This document shows positions 1 to 11,663 of a stretch of DNA of 64,000 nt, one piece after another. The stretch covers positions 1,887,583 to 1,951,582 of the forward strand of contig NZ_LT984803.1 in the NCBI RefSeq assembly GCF_900250115.1. The letters are read 5' to 3'. Both the position numbers and the translations under genes were made by a program. The notes below the pieces were generated by a model. That model saw only the letters and a list, made by a program, of their open reading frames with translations. It had not been told where the DNA came from and did not search any database. The stretch comes from Cupriavidus taiwanensis (GTDB taxonomy: Bacteria; Pseudomonadota; Gammaproteobacteria; Burkholderiales; Burkholderiaceae). The number at the start of each line of letters is the position of its first letter. Position 1 is the first letter of the stretch.

Positions 1-471
1 GACCTCGGCGCCCGCGTCGGCCAGCGCTGCATCGTAGTGCGAGCCTGCCACCGCCATGCGCTGGATATCGTTCAGGTAGCCGTCATTGCATTCGAACACC
101 AGCGGATTGACGGTCGGCAGCGCGCGGCCGATTTCCGGATTGGCCGCCACCGCCGCCCGGATTTGCGCCTGCGCGACGGCACCGACGGCAAAGGTGTTGG
201 TCAGCGCGACCGGCGTCTCCAGCACGCCCAGTTCGTCCACCTGCACCAGCCCCACGCTCTTGCCGAAGCCATTGAGCACCGTGGCCGCGGCGGGCACCTT
301 GTCGCGGTACGGATCGCCGCCATGCGGGCGGATCACGGTCACGCCGGTCTGCACGCCGCCCGCGGCCAGCGTGCAGTGGCCGACGGTGACGCCGGCGACG
401 TCGGCAATGCTGTCCAGCGGCCCCGCGGCAAGGCTGCCGACCCGCGGCACGTCCGGGTTGGAGGCACTCAT
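1..471 (-). CDS. P1 (DmpA) family peptidase, 5' part only
   Basis: This is the first 157 codons of a gene whose 3' part lies left of the window. The N-terminus carries the segment IADVAGVTVGHCTL, which is characteristic of the P1/DmpA family (L-aminopeptidase/D-esterase, beta-peptidyl aminopeptidase). These are cytoplasmic self-cleaving enzymes of the Ntn-like fold that release N-terminal residues from short peptides, including D- and beta-amino acid peptides. The self-cleavage site and nucleophilic Ser lie outside the window, so activity cannot be judged. The ATG is 2 nt past the gsiD stop, so it is probably the last gene of the peptide-import operon and translationally coupled. Substrate is unknown. 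Confidence 0.85.
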   Translation of the reverse strand, partial: MSASNPDVPRVGSLAAGPLDSIADVAGVTVGHCTLAAGGVQTGVTVIRPHGGDPYRDKVPAAATVLNGFGKSVGLVQVDELGVLETPVALTNTFAVGAVAQAQIRAAVAANPEIGRALPTVNPLVFECNDGYLNDIQRMAVAGSHYDAALADAGAEV

Positions 472-473
472 CT

Positions 474-1388
474 TCAGCGGCGGTCGATCTTGGGGTCGAG
501 CGCGTCGCGCAGCCCGTCGCCCAGCAGGTTGAAGGCCAGCACGGTCAGGAAGATCGCCAGGCTGGGAAAGATCGCCACGTGCGGCGCGGTGACCATGTCG
601 GCGCGCGCCTCGTTGAGCATCGCGCCCCATTCCGGCGTGGGCGGCTGCGCGCCCAGGCCCAGGAACGACAGGCTGGCGGCGGTGATGATCGAGGTGCCGA
701 TCCGCATCGAGAAATACACCACGATCGACGACACCGTGCCCGGCAGGATATGGCGTGCCAGGATGGTCCAGTCCGACGCGCCGATGCTGCGCGCGGCCTC
801 GACGTAGGTCAGCCGCTTGAGCATCAGCGTATTGCCGCGCACCAGCCGGGCAAACGCCGGGATGCTGAAGATGGCGACGGCGAAGATCACGTTGGTCATG
901 CCGTTGCCGAGGATGGCGACGATGCCGATCGCCAGCAGGATGCCGGGAAAGGCGAACAGCACGTCGGAGATGCGCATCACGATGCGGTCCCACCAGCCTT
1001 CGTAGTAACCGGCCAGCAGGCCGAGCACGGTGCCGATCACCGCGCCGATGATCACCGACAGGAAACCGGCCGCCAGCGAGATGCGCGTGCCGGCCAGGAT
1101 GCGGCTGAAGATATCGCGTCCGAGCGAATCGACGCCCATCCAGTGCGCGGCCGACGGGCCGGCATTGAGCGCGTCGTAGTCGAAGAAGTTCTCGGGGTCG
1201 TACGGCACGATATGCGGCGCCAGGATCGCGACCAGCACCAGCACCAGCACGAACGCGCCGGCACCCAGCGCCAGGTGCTGCTTGCGGAATTTGCGCCAGA
1301 ACTCGGTCCAGGGGGTACGCACGGCCTCTGGTGCGGCCGCGGTGGCGGATGCCGCTGGCGTTGCGGCGGGCGTGGAAAGCTCAGTCAT
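474..1388 (-). CDS. gsiD: Peptide ABC transporter permease GsiD/DppC-like
   Basis: Inner-membrane permease of the DppC/OppC class, 304 residues (E. coli GsiD is 303). It has a Thr/Ala-rich cytoplasmic N-terminus of about 25 residues, a first membrane segment at about 40-62, then the conserved [13 protein letters not shown] segment before the transmembrane domain. The EAARSIGAS cytoplasmic loop, which contacts the ATPase, is present. It pairs with GsiC to form the pore of an importer for glutathione or other short peptides. The start is 7 nt after the gsiC stop and the gene is followed by the DmpA-family peptidase. The family assignment is firm; glutathione specificity is only an inference from gene order with an isoaspartyl peptidase. 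Confidence 0.9.
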   Translation of the reverse strand: MTELSTPAATPAASATAAAPEAVRTPWTEFWRKFRKQHLALGAGAFVLVLVLVAILAPHIVPYDPENFFDYDALNAGPSAAHWMGVDSLGRDIFSRILAGTRISLAAGFLSVIIGAVIGTVLGLLAGYYEGWWDRIVMRISDVLFAFPGILLAIGIVAILGNGMTNVIFAVAIFSIPAFARLVRGNTLMLKRLTYVEAARSIGASDWTILARHILPGTVSSIVVYFSMRIGTSIITAASLSFLGLGAQPPTPEWGAMLNEARADMVTAPHVAIFPSLAIFLTVLAFNLLGDGLRDALDPKIDRR

Positions 1389-1395
1389 GCCGGCC

Positions 1396-2316
1396 TCACT
1401 TGTAGCGGATGGTGGGATTGATCACGGTGTAGAGCATGTCCACCACCAGGTTGATCAGGATGAATTCGAGCGAGAACAGCAGCACCTCGGCCTGGATCAC
1501 CGGGTAGTCGCGCATCTCGACGGCATCGACCAGCAGGCGCCCGAGCCCCGGCCAGTTGAACACCTTCTCGACCACGATCGAGCCGCCCAGCAGGAAACCG
1601 AACTGCAGGCCCATCATGGTCACCACCGGGATCATGGCGTTGCGCAAGCCATGCTTGGCCACCACCAGGGTCTCGCGCACGCCCTTGGCGCGGGCGGTAC
1701 GGATAAAGTCTTCCTGCAGCACCTCGACGAACGAAGCCCGGGTAAAGCGCGCCATCACTGCCGCCACCGCGGCACCCAGCGTGGCCGAGGGCAACACGTA
1801 GTGCTGCCAGCTGTCGGCGCCGATCGACGGCAGCCAGCCCAGCTGCACCGAGAACACCTCCATCAGCAGCATGCCCAGCGCAAAGGCCGGAAAGGAAATC
1901 CCCGAAACCGCCAGCGTCATGCCGAAGCGGTCCGGCCAGCGGTTGCGCCACACCGCCGAGCCGATGCCGATCGCCATGCCGAACACCACCGCCCACGCCA
2001 TCGACGCCACCGTCAGCAGCAGCGTCGGCATGAAGCGGTCGCCGATCTCCTCGCTCACCGGACGCTTGGTGCGCAGCGAATTGCCGAACTCGCCGCGCAG
2101 CGCGTTCGAGAAGAAGTTGACGAACTGCTCGTGCATGGGCCGGTCCAGGCCCAGGTCCTTGCGCACCAGTTCGACCGTGGCCGAGTCAGCCTCCGGACCC
2201 GCCGCCAGGCGTGCCGGATCGCCCGGCAGCAGGTGGACGAACAGGAACACCAGCACCGCCACGATCAGCAGCGTTGGGATCACGCCCAGCACACGTTTGA
2301 GGAAGTAATTCAGCAT
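1396..2316 (-). CDS. gsiC: Peptide ABC transporter permease GsiC/DppB-like
   Basis: DppB-class inner-membrane permease, 306 residues, matching E. coli GsiC in length. The N-terminal membrane segment, the LPGDPARL periplasmic motif (about residues 30-37) and the TARAKGVRE loop that docks on the ATPase are all visible. The ATG at 2316 is chosen; a GTG directly before it is also possible. No good Shine-Dalgarno sequence precedes it, and it lies 300 bp after gsiB across a palindromic repeat cluster, so its expression may differ from that of the binding protein. It forms the translocation pore with GsiD. Confidence 0.9.
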   Translation of the reverse strand: MLNYFLKRVLGVIPTLLIVAVLVFLFVHLLPGDPARLAAGPEADSATVELVRKDLGLDRPMHEQFVNFFSNALRGEFGNSLRTKRPVSEEIGDRFMPTLLLTVASMAWAVVFGMAIGIGSAVWRNRWPDRFGMTLAVSGISFPAFALGMLLMEVFSVQLGWLPSIGADSWQHYVLPSATLGAAVAAVMARFTRASFVEVLQEDFIRTARAKGVRETLVVAKHGLRNAMIPVVTMMGLQFGFLLGGSIVVEKVFNWPGLGRLLVDAVEMRDYPVIQAEVLLFSLEFILINLVVDMLYTVINPTIRYK

Positions 2317-2468
2317 CACACACCATGAAGAAGGGCCGCGGGCCGCCCGCCTGCGAACCCCGCGTCGCGAGGCAGGCGGCCACTCTCGGCTTACTGCTTT
2401 ACTGCTTGCTGCTCGATGGATGGGATTGCGCGGTTGCGCGGATCGGGCGCATCGTTACTGCGAGCGCC

Positions 2469-2579
2469 TGCCCTCTCCCGCCCCTCTCCCAGAGGGAGAG
2501 GGGAGAAACCATCGGGCCCCAACATCGGCCGCTGTTTGCTCCCCTCTCCCGCTTGCGGGAGAGGGGCCGGGGGAGAGGG
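2469..2579. repeat. REP/BIME-like palindromic repeat pair between gsiB and gsiC
   Basis: The 300-bp space between gsiB and gsiC holds no gene. It contains two copies of one palindromic unit in opposite orientation: unit X at 2469-2504 and unit Y at 2537-2579. Each has the core CCCTCTCCC...GGGAGAGGGG and can fold into a strong hairpin. The same pair recurs at 10356-11743. On the transcript of the peptide-transport operon these hairpins would follow gsiB, so they could protect the binding-protein mRNA or attenuate gsiC. A weaker GC-rich stem lies at about 2339-2383. The function is an inference; the repeat itself is directly visible. Confidence 0.85.
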
Positions 2580-2618
2580 CGGGATCGTCAAGGAAGTCGC
2601 GCTCCTGCACTTCACCCC

Positions 2619-4175
2619 TCACTGCTTGAGGTCGACCTCGTCAAAATTGAACGACCCGTCCGGCATCACATAGGCGCCGCTCATGCGCTTGCTGCGCGCG
2701 AACAGCACCTTCTCCGTCACCAGGAAGGCCCACGGCGCATCTTTCCAGATGCGTTCCTGCGCGTCCTTGTACAGGCGCGCCTTCTCGCCGCGGTCGGTGG
2801 TGCGCAGCGCGCCGGCGATATCGGCGTCGACCTGCTCGTTCTTGTAGTAGGCGGTGTTCAGCAGCTTGGGCGGCATCGATTCCGAAGCCAGCAGCGGACG
2901 CAGCGCCCAGTCGGACTCACCGGTCGACGACGACCAGCCGACGTAGTAGATGCGCACGCCGGCGTCTTCCGGCTTCTGCACGCTCTCGACCTTCTCGACG
3001 CGCTGGCCGGCTTCCAGCGCCTGCACCTGCGCCTTGATGCCGACCTGCTGCAGTTGCTGCTGCACGAACTGGATCACCTTCTGCGCGGTGGTGTGGTTGT
3101 AGGCCGACCACAGCGTGGTCTCGAAGCCGTTCGGGTAGCCGGCTTCCTTCAGCAGCGCACGCGCCTTGGCCGGATCGTACGGCCACGGGCCCAGCTTCTC
3201 GGCATAGTCCACGCCGTGCGGCACCACGCCCTCGGCCGGCACCGCGTAGCCGGCAAAGGCGACCTTGGCCAGCGCCTCCTTGTTGATGGCGTAGTTGATG
3301 GCCTGGCGCACCTTGGGGTCGTTGAACGGCTTGACCATGGTGTTCATGGTCAGGTAGCGCTGGATGATCGACGGCGCCGCGATCAGGTCCACCTTGGCGC
3401 TGCTCTTCAGCACCGCGGCCTGCTCGAACGGAATGCTGAAGGCAAAGTCGGCCTCGCCGGTCTGCATGATGGCGGCGCGCGTGTTGTTGTCGACCACCGG
3501 CTTCCAGGTGATGGTATCGATCTTCGGGTAGCCGGTCTTCCAGTAGCCGGCAAACTTCTTGCCCTTGAGGTGGTCGGGCTGCTTCCACTCGACGAACTCG
3601 AACGGGCCCGTGCCGACCGGATGGAAGGCAATGTCCTTGCCGTACTTCTGCAGCGCGGCCGGCGAGATCATCACCGCCGACGGATGCGCCAGCACGTTGA
3701 TGAAGGGCGAGAACGGCTCCTTCAGCGTGACCTTGACGGTGTTGGCGTCGACCACGTCGGTCTTCGCCACGCGGTTGAACAGCGTGTAGCGCTTGAGCTT
3801 GTTGGCCGGGTTGGTGACGCGGTCCAGGTTGGCCTTGACGGCGGCGGCATCGAAGGTGGTGCCGTCGTGGAACTTGATGCCCTTTTTCAGCTTGATGGTG
3901 TAGCTCAGGCCATCCTTGCTGACGTCATAGCTGTCGGCCAGCACGTTGACCAGCTTCATGTCCTTGTCCAGACCGAACAGGCCCTGGTAGAAGGTCTTGC
4001 CGACCGCCTGCGACAGCGTGTCGTTGGAATCGTACGGGTCCAGCGTGGTGAAGGTGGACGCAACCGCCATCACCGCGTCCTTGGCGGCAAAGGCGGACAA
4101 CGGCGCCAGCGCGCCCGCCGCGCCAGCCATCAGCAGCCCGGCCAGCAGCCTGGGCGAAACCATCCGTGCAGACAT
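2619..4175 (-). CDS. gsiB: Periplasmic peptide-binding protein GsiB-like
   Basis: Solute-binding protein of the SBP_bac_5 family, 518 residues (E. coli GsiB 512). A signal peptide with an Ala-rich hydrophobic core ends near [10 protein letters not shown] (about residue 30), so the product is periplasmic. The conserved [15 protein letters not shown] and [10 protein letters not shown] segments are present. The ATG at 4175 is chosen because AAGGAG lies just upstream; an in-frame ATG further upstream has no such site and would spoil the signal peptide. It lies 28 nt after gsiA. It captures the peptide substrate and delivers it to GsiCD; the exact ligand is not readable from the sequence. Confidence 0.92.
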   Translation of the reverse strand: MSARMVSPRLLAGLLMAGAAGALAPLSAFAAKDAVMAVASTFTTLDPYDSNDTLSQAVGKTFYQGLFGLDKDMKLVNVLADSYDVSKDGLSYTIKLKKGIKFHDGTTFDAAAVKANLDRVTNPANKLKRYTLFNRVAKTDVVDANTVKVTLKEPFSPFINVLAHPSAVMISPAALQKYGKDIAFHPVGTGPFEFVEWKQPDHLKGKKFAGYWKTGYPKIDTITWKPVVDNNTRAAIMQTGEADFAFSIPFEQAAVLKSSAKVDLIAAPSIIQRYLTMNTMVKPFNDPKVRQAINYAINKEALAKVAFAGYAVPAEGVVPHGVDYAEKLGPWPYDPAKARALLKEAGYPNGFETTLWSAYNHTTAQKVIQFVQQQLQQVGIKAQVQALEAGQRVEKVESVQKPEDAGVRIYYVGWSSSTGESDWALRPLLASESMPPKLLNTAYYKNEQVDADIAGALRTTDRGEKARLYKDAQERIWKDAPWAFLVTEKVLFARSKRMSGAYVMPDGSFNFDEVDLKQ

Positions 4176-4203
4176 CTCGATTCTCCTTGGATTGACTTCC
4201 GTT

Positions 4204-6105
<1,902 letters not shown>

Positions 6106-6153
6106 GGGAACTCCTTGTATGGCGGGATGCGGGACGGCCTGGCGGGCGGCGCG

Positions 6154-7125
6154 TCAGCCGTAGATCGACACGTCGACGGCTCCGCCCACCCGGGCGACAC
6201 CGCGGTACATGCCTTCGGTATTGAACGGCAGCGTGACGTTGCCGGCGCGGTCCACCGCGATCAGGCCGCCGCGGCCCTGGATCGCGGGCAGCTTCTCCAT
6301 CACCACGCGCCGCGCCGCCTCGTCGAGCGGCAGGCCGGCATAGCGCATCTGCGCCGCGACATCATGCGCGGCCACGGTGCGGATAAACATCTCGCCGGTG
6401 CCGGTGGCCGACACCGCCGCGACGTCGTCGGCATAGCAGCCCGCGCCGATCAGGGGGGTATCGCCGACGCGCCCCGCCTGCTTGTTGGTGACGCCGCCGG
6501 TCGAGGTGGCCGCGGCGAGGTTGCCGCGGCTGTCACAGGCGACCGCGCCCACGGTGCCGAACTTGCTGTCGGGATCGATCGGCTCCGTGCCGCGCGCCTG
6601 CTGCGCGACCAGCGTGGCGGCATCGTGGTCGAGCAGCGCCATGCCGGCGTTGCCGCGCGCACGCTGCCACTGGTCGTGGCGGGCCTGGGTGAAGTAGTAC
6701 TCGGGCTCGACCAGCTCCAGCCCTTGCGCTTGCGCGAAGGCCTCGGCGCCGGCACCGGCAAACAGCACGTGTTCGCTGTGCTCCAGCACCGCGCGCGCGG
6801 CCAGCACCGGGTTGCGCAGGCGCGTGACGCAGGCCACCGCGCCGGCATTGAGGGTGGCGCCATCCATCACCGCCGCATCCAGTTCATAGGTGCCGGCATG
6901 GGTCAGCACCGCGCCCTTGCCGGCGTTGAACAGCGGGCACTCTTCGAGCAGGCGCACCGCCTCGGTGACCGCGTCGAGCGCGCTGCCGCCCTCGCCCAGG
7001 ATGCGCTGGCCGGCCTGCAGCACGTGCTGCAGCGCTTCGATGTATTCGCGTTCGCGGGCCGCATCCATCGCCGCGCGGGTGATGGTGCCGGCGCCACCGT
7101 GGATGGCAATGACAGCTGCTTGCAT
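6154..7125 (-). CDS. iaaA: Isoaspartyl peptidase / L-asparaginase, Ntn-hydrolase
   Basis: Plant-type asparaginase (323 residues) that cleaves beta-aspartyl dipeptides and has some asparaginase activity. It is made as a precursor that self-cleaves; the segment GTVGAVACD places the catalytic Thr at about residue 191, which becomes the new N-terminus of the beta chain. HGGAG near the N-terminus and the TSTGG segment are also family hallmarks. E. coli iaaA likewise precedes gsiABCD. The ATG at 7125 lacks a Shine-Dalgarno sequence on its own strand and lies 16 nt after the regulator's stop, so it may rely on translational coupling. Confidence 0.93.
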   Translation of the reverse strand: MQAAVIAIHGGAGTITRAAMDAAREREYIEALQHVLQAGQRILGEGGSALDAVTEAVRLLEECPLFNAGKGAVLTHAGTYELDAAVMDGATLNAGAVACVTRLRNPVLAARAVLEHSEHVLFAGAGAEAFAQAQGLELVEPEYYFTQARHDQWQRARGNAGMALLDHDAATLVAQQARGTEPIDPDSKFGTVGAVACDSRGNLAAATSTGGVTNKQAGRVGDTPLIGAGCYADDVAAVSATGTGEMFIRTVAAHDVAAQMRYAGLPLDEAARRVVMEKLPAIQGRGGLIAVDRAGNVTLPFNTEGMYRGVARVGGAVDVSIYG

Positions 7126-7141
7126 AAGGAGGTTCAGGGAC

Positions 7142-8104
7142 TCAGGACTTGCGGGTATTGGTCGAGCGCGCGCGGCGCGCGCCGGTATTGGGTTCGGCGG
7201 GCTGCGCGGGGATCGGCGCGGGCCGGCGCGCGGGCTCGGCATCGGGCGTGCCATACAGCCACGGCAGCAGGAATTCGGTCATTTCGGCGGCGGCCTTGAC
7301 CGGACGTTCGGCCCGGTGCGCGACCGCGCCGCACAGCGCCTCGATCAGCGCCAGCACGGTGGCATCGGAGTTGGCCGAGAGCCGGTTGCCGGCCTGCGCA
7401 TACAGCGCGATATCGGCCAGCGGCGCCAGCGGCGAGGTCGGGCCGTCGGTCAGCGCCAGCACCTGGCCGCCACGCAGCCTGGCGCGCTGGGCCAGCTCGA
7501 TGGTGTCGGTGACATAGCGCGGGAAGGCGATCACGATCAGCAGGTCGCTCGGCTGCAGCTTGAACAGCTGCCGCGCGGCATGCGAGGCGCCGCCCGCGCC
7601 CGCCACCGAGGTCACCATGCGGCAATGCATTTCCAGCCCGTGCTGCAGCAGGCCCGCCAGGAAACCGCTGGCGCCGAAGCCCGCCACGTAGACGCGCTGC
7701 GCGGCAAGGATCGCCGCCACCGCGCGCTCGCACGCGGCCGGGTCGATATTGCGCCGGGTGGCTTCCGCATTGGCCGCCGCGTCTTCCAGCGACGCCGCGA
7801 ACACTTCGGCGACGGTGGCGGGCCGCTCGAGTTCGCTGCGCAGCCGCTCCACCGGCGCCAGCGTGGCTTCGAAACCGCGCACCAGCTCGGCACGGAACTG
7901 CGGATAGCCGTCGAAACCGAGCGCCCGCGCAAAGCGGTTCGCCGTCGCCACCGACACCTCGACCGCGGCGGCGAATTCATCGATGCGCATGGTCGCCGCG
8001 CGAAACAGGTTGGCCAGCACGTATTCCGCCATGCGTCGGTGCGCCGGCGTCAGCGCCGGCAGGCTGCGTGCAATGCGGTCCGAGATCGAATGGCCAATGG
8101 GCAT
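7142..8104 (-). CDS. MurR/RpiR family transcriptional regulator
   Basis: About 320 residues: an N-terminal RpiR-type helix-turn-helix (about residues 1-75, containing MRIDEFAAAVEVSVATANRF) followed by a SIS sugar-phosphate-binding domain (about 120-260) and a Pro/Arg-rich tail. It is the first gene of the peptide-import cluster and is 16 nt from iaaA, so it most likely regulates that operon and itself. Two in-frame ATGs (8104 and 8143) are possible and neither has a good Shine-Dalgarno sequence; 8104 gives the usual family N-terminus. SIS-domain regulators usually sense phosphosugars, so its ligand here is not obvious. Confidence 0.85.
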   Translation of the reverse strand: MPIGHSISDRIARSLPALTPAHRRMAEYVLANLFRAATMRIDEFAAAVEVSVATANRFARALGFDGYPQFRAELVRGFEATLAPVERLRSELERPATVAEVFAASLEDAAANAEATRRNIDPAACERAVAAILAAQRVYVAGFGASGFLAGLLQHGLEMHCRMVTSVAGAGGASHAARQLFKLQPSDLLIVIAFPRYVTDTIELAQRARLRGGQVLALTDGPTSPLAPLADIALYAQAGNRLSANSDATVLALIEALCGAVAHRAERPVKAAAEMTEFLLPWLYGTPDAEPARRPAPIPAQPAEPNTGARRARSTNTRKS

Positions 8105-8406
8105 GGTGGAAGCGGTGGATCGACAGCGCGGCGGGGAGCGCATCGTTGTGAAAATGAATTTACACGTAACCGACTTCCAAGAAAATAGAGTTTTGTCAGA
8201 CCAAGGGTAATCCCTAGATTTGCCGCGCTTGCCGGCACTTTCACGGTGCACGCATCGACGCGCCGCGACCCGCTTCGGCGCCCCTGTCGCACCGGCACGG
8301 CGTGCGCCGCACCGGAAACGCTACAATGCGGGCCAGCGCCAGAACGCCGGCCGCGGCCCGCCTTCACGGCGCTTTTTCTGTTTTTCACTCAGGCATTTCC
8401 CCTCTC
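8105..8406. other. Divergent intergenic region rpiR / yheS
   Basis: About 300 bp between the divergent regulator and yheS genes; no gene seen. It is the only obvious place for the promoter of the peptide-import cluster. A short perfect inverted repeat, TTAC-AC-GTAA, lies at 8160-8169 and is a possible regulator site, but it is too short to be convincing alone. The segment 8140-8215 is clearly richer in A/T than the flanks. Confidence 0.4.
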
Positions 8407-10341
8407 GTGATCCGAATCGACCAGCTAGTCCTTCAGCGCGGCACCAAGGTGCTGTTCGACCACACCAGCGTGACGCTCAACCCGGGCGAGCGCGTGGGCC
8501 TCGTCGGCGCCAACGGCAGCGGCAAGTCGACGCTGTTCGCGCTGCTGCGCGGCGAGCTGCATGCGGATGGGGGCGATGTCAGCGTGCCGGCGCAGTGGCG
8601 CGTCGCCCACGTGGCGCAGGAAACGCCGGCGGTCAGCCGCACCGCGGTCGACTACGTGATCGACGGCGACACCCGCCTGCGCGAGATCGAGGCCGCCATC
8701 GCCGCGGCCCAGGCCAGCGGCGACGGCAGCGCCGAAGGCGAAGCCCATGCCGCCTATGCCGACGCCGACGGCTACACCGCGCCGGCGCGCGCCGAGGCCC
8801 TGCTGCTGGGCCTGGGCTTCACGCTGGCGCAGGTGTCGCAGCCGGTGGCATCGTTCTCGGGCGGCTGGCGCATGCGCCTGAACCTGGCGCAGGCGCTGAT
8901 GTGCCCGTCGGACCTGCTGCTGCTCGACGAACCGACCAACCACCTGGACCTCGACGCCATCGTCTGGCTGGAAGACTGGCTGGCGCGCTATCCCGGCACG
9001 CTGGTGATGATTTCGCATGACCGCGAATTCCTCGACGCGATCTGCAATGTCACGGTGCATATCGAGAACCAGCAGCTGCGCCGCTATGGCGGCAACTACA
9101 CGCTGTTCGAGACCCTGCGCCTGCAGCAGATGGCGCAGCAGCAGGCCGCCTACGTGCGCCAGCAGAAGGAAATCGCGCACCTGGAATCGTTCATCACCCG
9201 CTTCAAGGCCAAGGCGACCAAGGCGCGCCAGGCGCAGAGCCGGGTCAAGGCACTGGAGAAGATGGAGCGGCTGGCGCCGGTGCACGTCGCCGCCGGCTTC
9301 GCCTTCGAGTTCCGCGAGCCGGATGCCGCACCCAACCCGATGATGGTGCTCGACGGTGTCGATTGCGGCTACGCCGAAGCCGATCCGCCCGTCACCATCC
9401 TGCACAACCTGGCGCTGTCGATCCAGAACGGCCAGCGCATCGGCCTGCTGGGCGCGAACGGCCAGGGCAAGTCGACGCTGGTCAAGACCCTGGCCGGCAC
9501 GCAGGATCCGCTGCGGGGCAACCTGCGCCTGGGCAAGGGCCTGCAGATCGGCTACTTCGCCCAGCACCAGCTGGAGACGCTGCGCGACCACGACTCCGCG
9601 CTGCAGCACCTCGCGCGCCTGGCGCCCGAGGTGCGCGAGCAGGAGCTGCGCGACTTCCTCGGCAGCTTCAACTTCCGCGGCGACATGGCGACCACGCCGA
9701 TCGAGCCCTTCTCGGGCGGTGAAAAGGCACGGCTGGCGCTGGCGCTGATCGTCTGGCAGAAGCCAAACCTGCTGCTGCTCGACGAACCGACCAACCACCT
9801 AGACCTCGATACGCGCGAGGCGCTGACCATGGCGCTGGCGCAGTTCGAAGGCACCCTGATCCTGGTCTCGCACGACCGCCACCTGCTGCGCGCCACCGCC
9901 GACCAGTTCATGCTGGTGGCCGACGGCACCATCCGGCCGTTTGACGGCGACCTCGACGACTACCGCGACTGGCTGCTCCAGCAGGCCGCGGCCAAGCGCA
10001 ACGCCGCGGCCGCGGCGCACCAGTCCGAGCTCACCGGCGATGGCGCGGCCACGGTCAACCGCAAGGACCAGCGCCGCGCCGAAGCGGACCAGCGCCAGCG
10101 GCTGTCGGCGCTGCGCAAGCCGCTGGCGAAGGAACTTGAGAAAGTGGAAAAGCGCATGGCGGTGCTGCAAGACGCCAGGGTCGAGATCGACCGGTTCATG
10201 GCCGATGAAGGCAGCTACGCCGAGGCCAACAAGGCGAAGCTGATGGAGATGCTGAAGCGCCAGGGCGAGGTCAACGGCGAGCTGGAGACGCTCGAGGAGA
10301 AGTGGCTTGAGCTGCAGGAGCAGATCGAGCAGATTGCCTGA
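8407..10341 (+). CDS. yheS: ABC-F family ATPase YheS
   Basis: Soluble ABC-F protein of 644 residues with two ATPase domains and no membrane segments. Walker A motifs GANGSGKST and GANGQGKST and signatures FSGGWRMRL and FSGGEKARL are visible, with the linker between the domains and a charged coiled-coil C-terminus (about 545-640) full of Lys/Glu. Members act on the ribosome. The sequence follows E. coli YheS closely along its whole length (for example VIDGD, SHDREFLD, SHDRHLLR). The GTG at 8407 is chosen because homology begins there; upstream codons in the same frame are not conserved in the family. Confidence 0.9.
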   Translation: MIRIDQLVLQRGTKVLFDHTSVTLNPGERVGLVGANGSGKSTLFALLRGELHADGGDVSVPAQWRVAHVAQETPAVSRTAVDYVIDGDTRLREIEAAIAAAQASGDGSAEGEAHAAYADADGYTAPARAEALLLGLGFTLAQVSQPVASFSGGWRMRLNLAQALMCPSDLLLLDEPTNHLDLDAIVWLEDWLARYPGTLVMISHDREFLDAICNVTVHIENQQLRRYGGNYTLFETLRLQQMAQQQAAYVRQQKEIAHLESFITRFKAKATKARQAQSRVKALEKMERLAPVHVAAGFAFEFREPDAAPNPMMVLDGVDCGYAEADPPVTILHNLALSIQNGQRIGLLGANGQGKSTLVKTLAGTQDPLRGNLRLGKGLQIGYFAQHQLETLRDHDSALQHLARLAPEVREQELRDFLGSFNFRGDMATTPIEPFSGGEKARLALALIVWQKPNLLLLDEPTNHLDLDTREALTMALAQFEGTLILVSHDRHLLRATADQFMLVADGTIRPFDGDLDDYRDWLLQQAAAKRNAAAAAHQSELTGDGAATVNRKDQRRAEADQRQRLSALRKPLAKELEKVEKRMAVLQDARVEIDRFMADEGSYAEANKAKLMEMLKRQGEVNGELETLEEKWLELQEQIEQIA

Positions 10342-10355
10342 CTCCGCCATGGTTT

Positions 10356-10398
10356 GCTCCCCTCTCCCGCTTGCGGGAGAGGGGCCGGGGGAGAGGGC
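10356..10398. repeat. REP-like palindromic unit Y, second copy
   Basis: Identical over its full 43 bp to the unit at 2537-2579: a hairpin of CCCCTCTCCCGC and GCGGGAGAGGGG followed by a GC-rich tail. It begins 15 bp after the yheS stop and may end or stabilise that transcript. It forms a pair with the interrupted unit X that flanks the insertion sequence. Confidence 0.85.
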
Positions 10399-10442
10399 CG
10401 GCGCGTGGCAAGCATCGCGCCGCGTCACTGCGTGGATGCACT

Positions 10443-10458
10443 GCCCTCTCCCCCGCCC
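10443..10458. repeat. Left part of REP-like unit X, split by the IS
   Basis: The sequence GCCCTCTCCCCCGCCC is the left edge of the X unit; its continuation (CTCTCCCAGAGGGAGAGG and on) resumes at 11721-11743 on the other side of the IS. The last 6 bp, CCGCCC, are repeated directly after the IS (11715-11720) as the target duplication. Confidence 0.8.
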
Positions 10459-10509
10459 TGTATGGACCGGTGACATGGGTAACACATGTGCCAGGACATG
10501 GGTAACAGT
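10459..10509 (+). repeat. IS left terminal inverted repeat
   Basis: It contains two copies of a GACATGGGTAACA motif, as does its partner at 11664-11714; these are likely transposase binding sites. Confidence 0.9.
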
Positions 10510-10521
10510 CCAGTCTCCAGT

Positions 10522-11634
10522 TTAATCGGCCTGCTGTAGGTCTATTGTGGCGACCTTTTGATGGCAGAAGTAGACGTCAAAGGTGCCGTCCAGATCCACG
10601 CGAGGGCGCAGCGCTACGGGCGTTCCGACCAAGGCTCGTCCGACCCGGAACGTCTTTCCTCGGAAGCAGATGCGCCCGCCGTCGCCTACCTTTCGCACGA
10701 TGTCATTGCTGCCGTACTCGATGGGCGGGAGTTCGCGCGGCATCGCCCGTGGGCTAGGCGCATAGCGGCTTGCGGGGGTCTCCATATCCAGCGCGTGGTG
10801 GGGGCGCTTGAAGTTGTACACGTGGCGCCAATGGCTGAAGTGATGCTGGGCATCGTCCAGATCCCGGAAACGCTGGTTGGCCAACAGCTCAGCCTGCATG
10901 GTTCGATGGAAGCGCTCGTCCTTACCGTTGGTCTGAGGATGGCCAGGTCGGCTATGACTGAGCCGCACGCCCAGGCGAATCAGCCACGCGCCCAGCGTGG
11001 TTAATGCTCGGGGCACAGGAGAACCCCAGGGCGGGCCGTTGTCTGCATTGATCCGTTCGGGCAGCCCATAGCGCGCAAAAGCCATCTCTAACGCTTCCTG
11101 TACGGATTCAAACTGTTCGTTGCCTAAGGCCTTGAGCAGCACATTGAACCGGGAGTGATCGTCCAAGACCGTGAGCGGGTGGCACCTCTGCGTGTCGGTA
11201 GCGAAGTGGCCTTTGAAGTCAATTTGCCATAGTGCATTGGGCCGGTCGTGCTCGAAGCGCTGCCATGCTGTAGCGGCCGCGCTGGCGGCCGGATCGATCA
11301 AGCCATGGCGGCGCAGCACCCAATTGACTGTGCTCGGGGCGATTTGGATGCGGTGGTCGCGCTCCAGCACGCGTGCGATCTTGCGGGCGCCCCAGGCCGA
11401 ATGTTCGGCTCGTATCGCTAGCACGCTCTCTTCGATGGCAGCTGGAGTTCGGCCGGGAGAGCTATGTGGCCGCCGAGTTCGGTCGTCCAGATCCTCTCGG
11501 TTCAACCACTTGTAGCCGGTCTTGCGGCTGATGCAGAAGCGGCGGCAAAGCTCCGCAATATTGGCGTCCGCCTGGCGTGCCAGGCGGACGAACTCTTCTC
11601 TTTGCTGCTTCACGGTGGTTTGGCTCCAGGGCAA
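10522..11634 (-). CDS. IS481-family DDE transposase
   Basis: 370 residues. An N-terminal helix-turn-helix (about 20-45, AELCRRFCISRKTGYKWL) binds the element's ends; the rve integrase core follows. The catalytic triad is visible as D139 (WQIDFKG), D198 (NADNG) and E240 (NGKDERFHRT). A C-terminal extension of about 90 residues follows, as usual for longer IS481 members. The frame is intact, so the enzyme is probably active. Codon use is less GC-extreme than in neighbouring genes, consistent with an acquired element. Confidence 0.95.
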   Translation of the reverse strand: MPWSQTTVKQQREEFVRLARQADANIAELCRRFCISRKTGYKWLNREDLDDRTRRPHSSPGRTPAAIEESVLAIRAEHSAWGARKIARVLERDHRIQIAPSTVNWVLRRHGLIDPAASAAATAWQRFEHDRPNALWQIDFKGHFATDTQRCHPLTVLDDHSRFNVLLKALGNEQFESVQEALEMAFARYGLPERINADNGPPWGSPVPRALTTLGAWLIRLGVRLSHSRPGHPQTNGKDERFHRTMQAELLANQRFRDLDDAQHHFSHWRHVYNFKRPHHALDMETPASRYAPSPRAMPRELPPIEYGSNDIVRKVGDGGRICFRGKTFRVGRALVGTPVALRPRVDLDGTFDVYFCHQKVATIDLQQAD

Positions 11635-11663
11635 CGTTTTCCTCCCGCTGACTAAGCGGGAAA

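Noticed and set aside
10522..11634. Passenger or second gene on the IS
   Set aside because: Other frames inside the element lack starts and families; only the transposase is supported.
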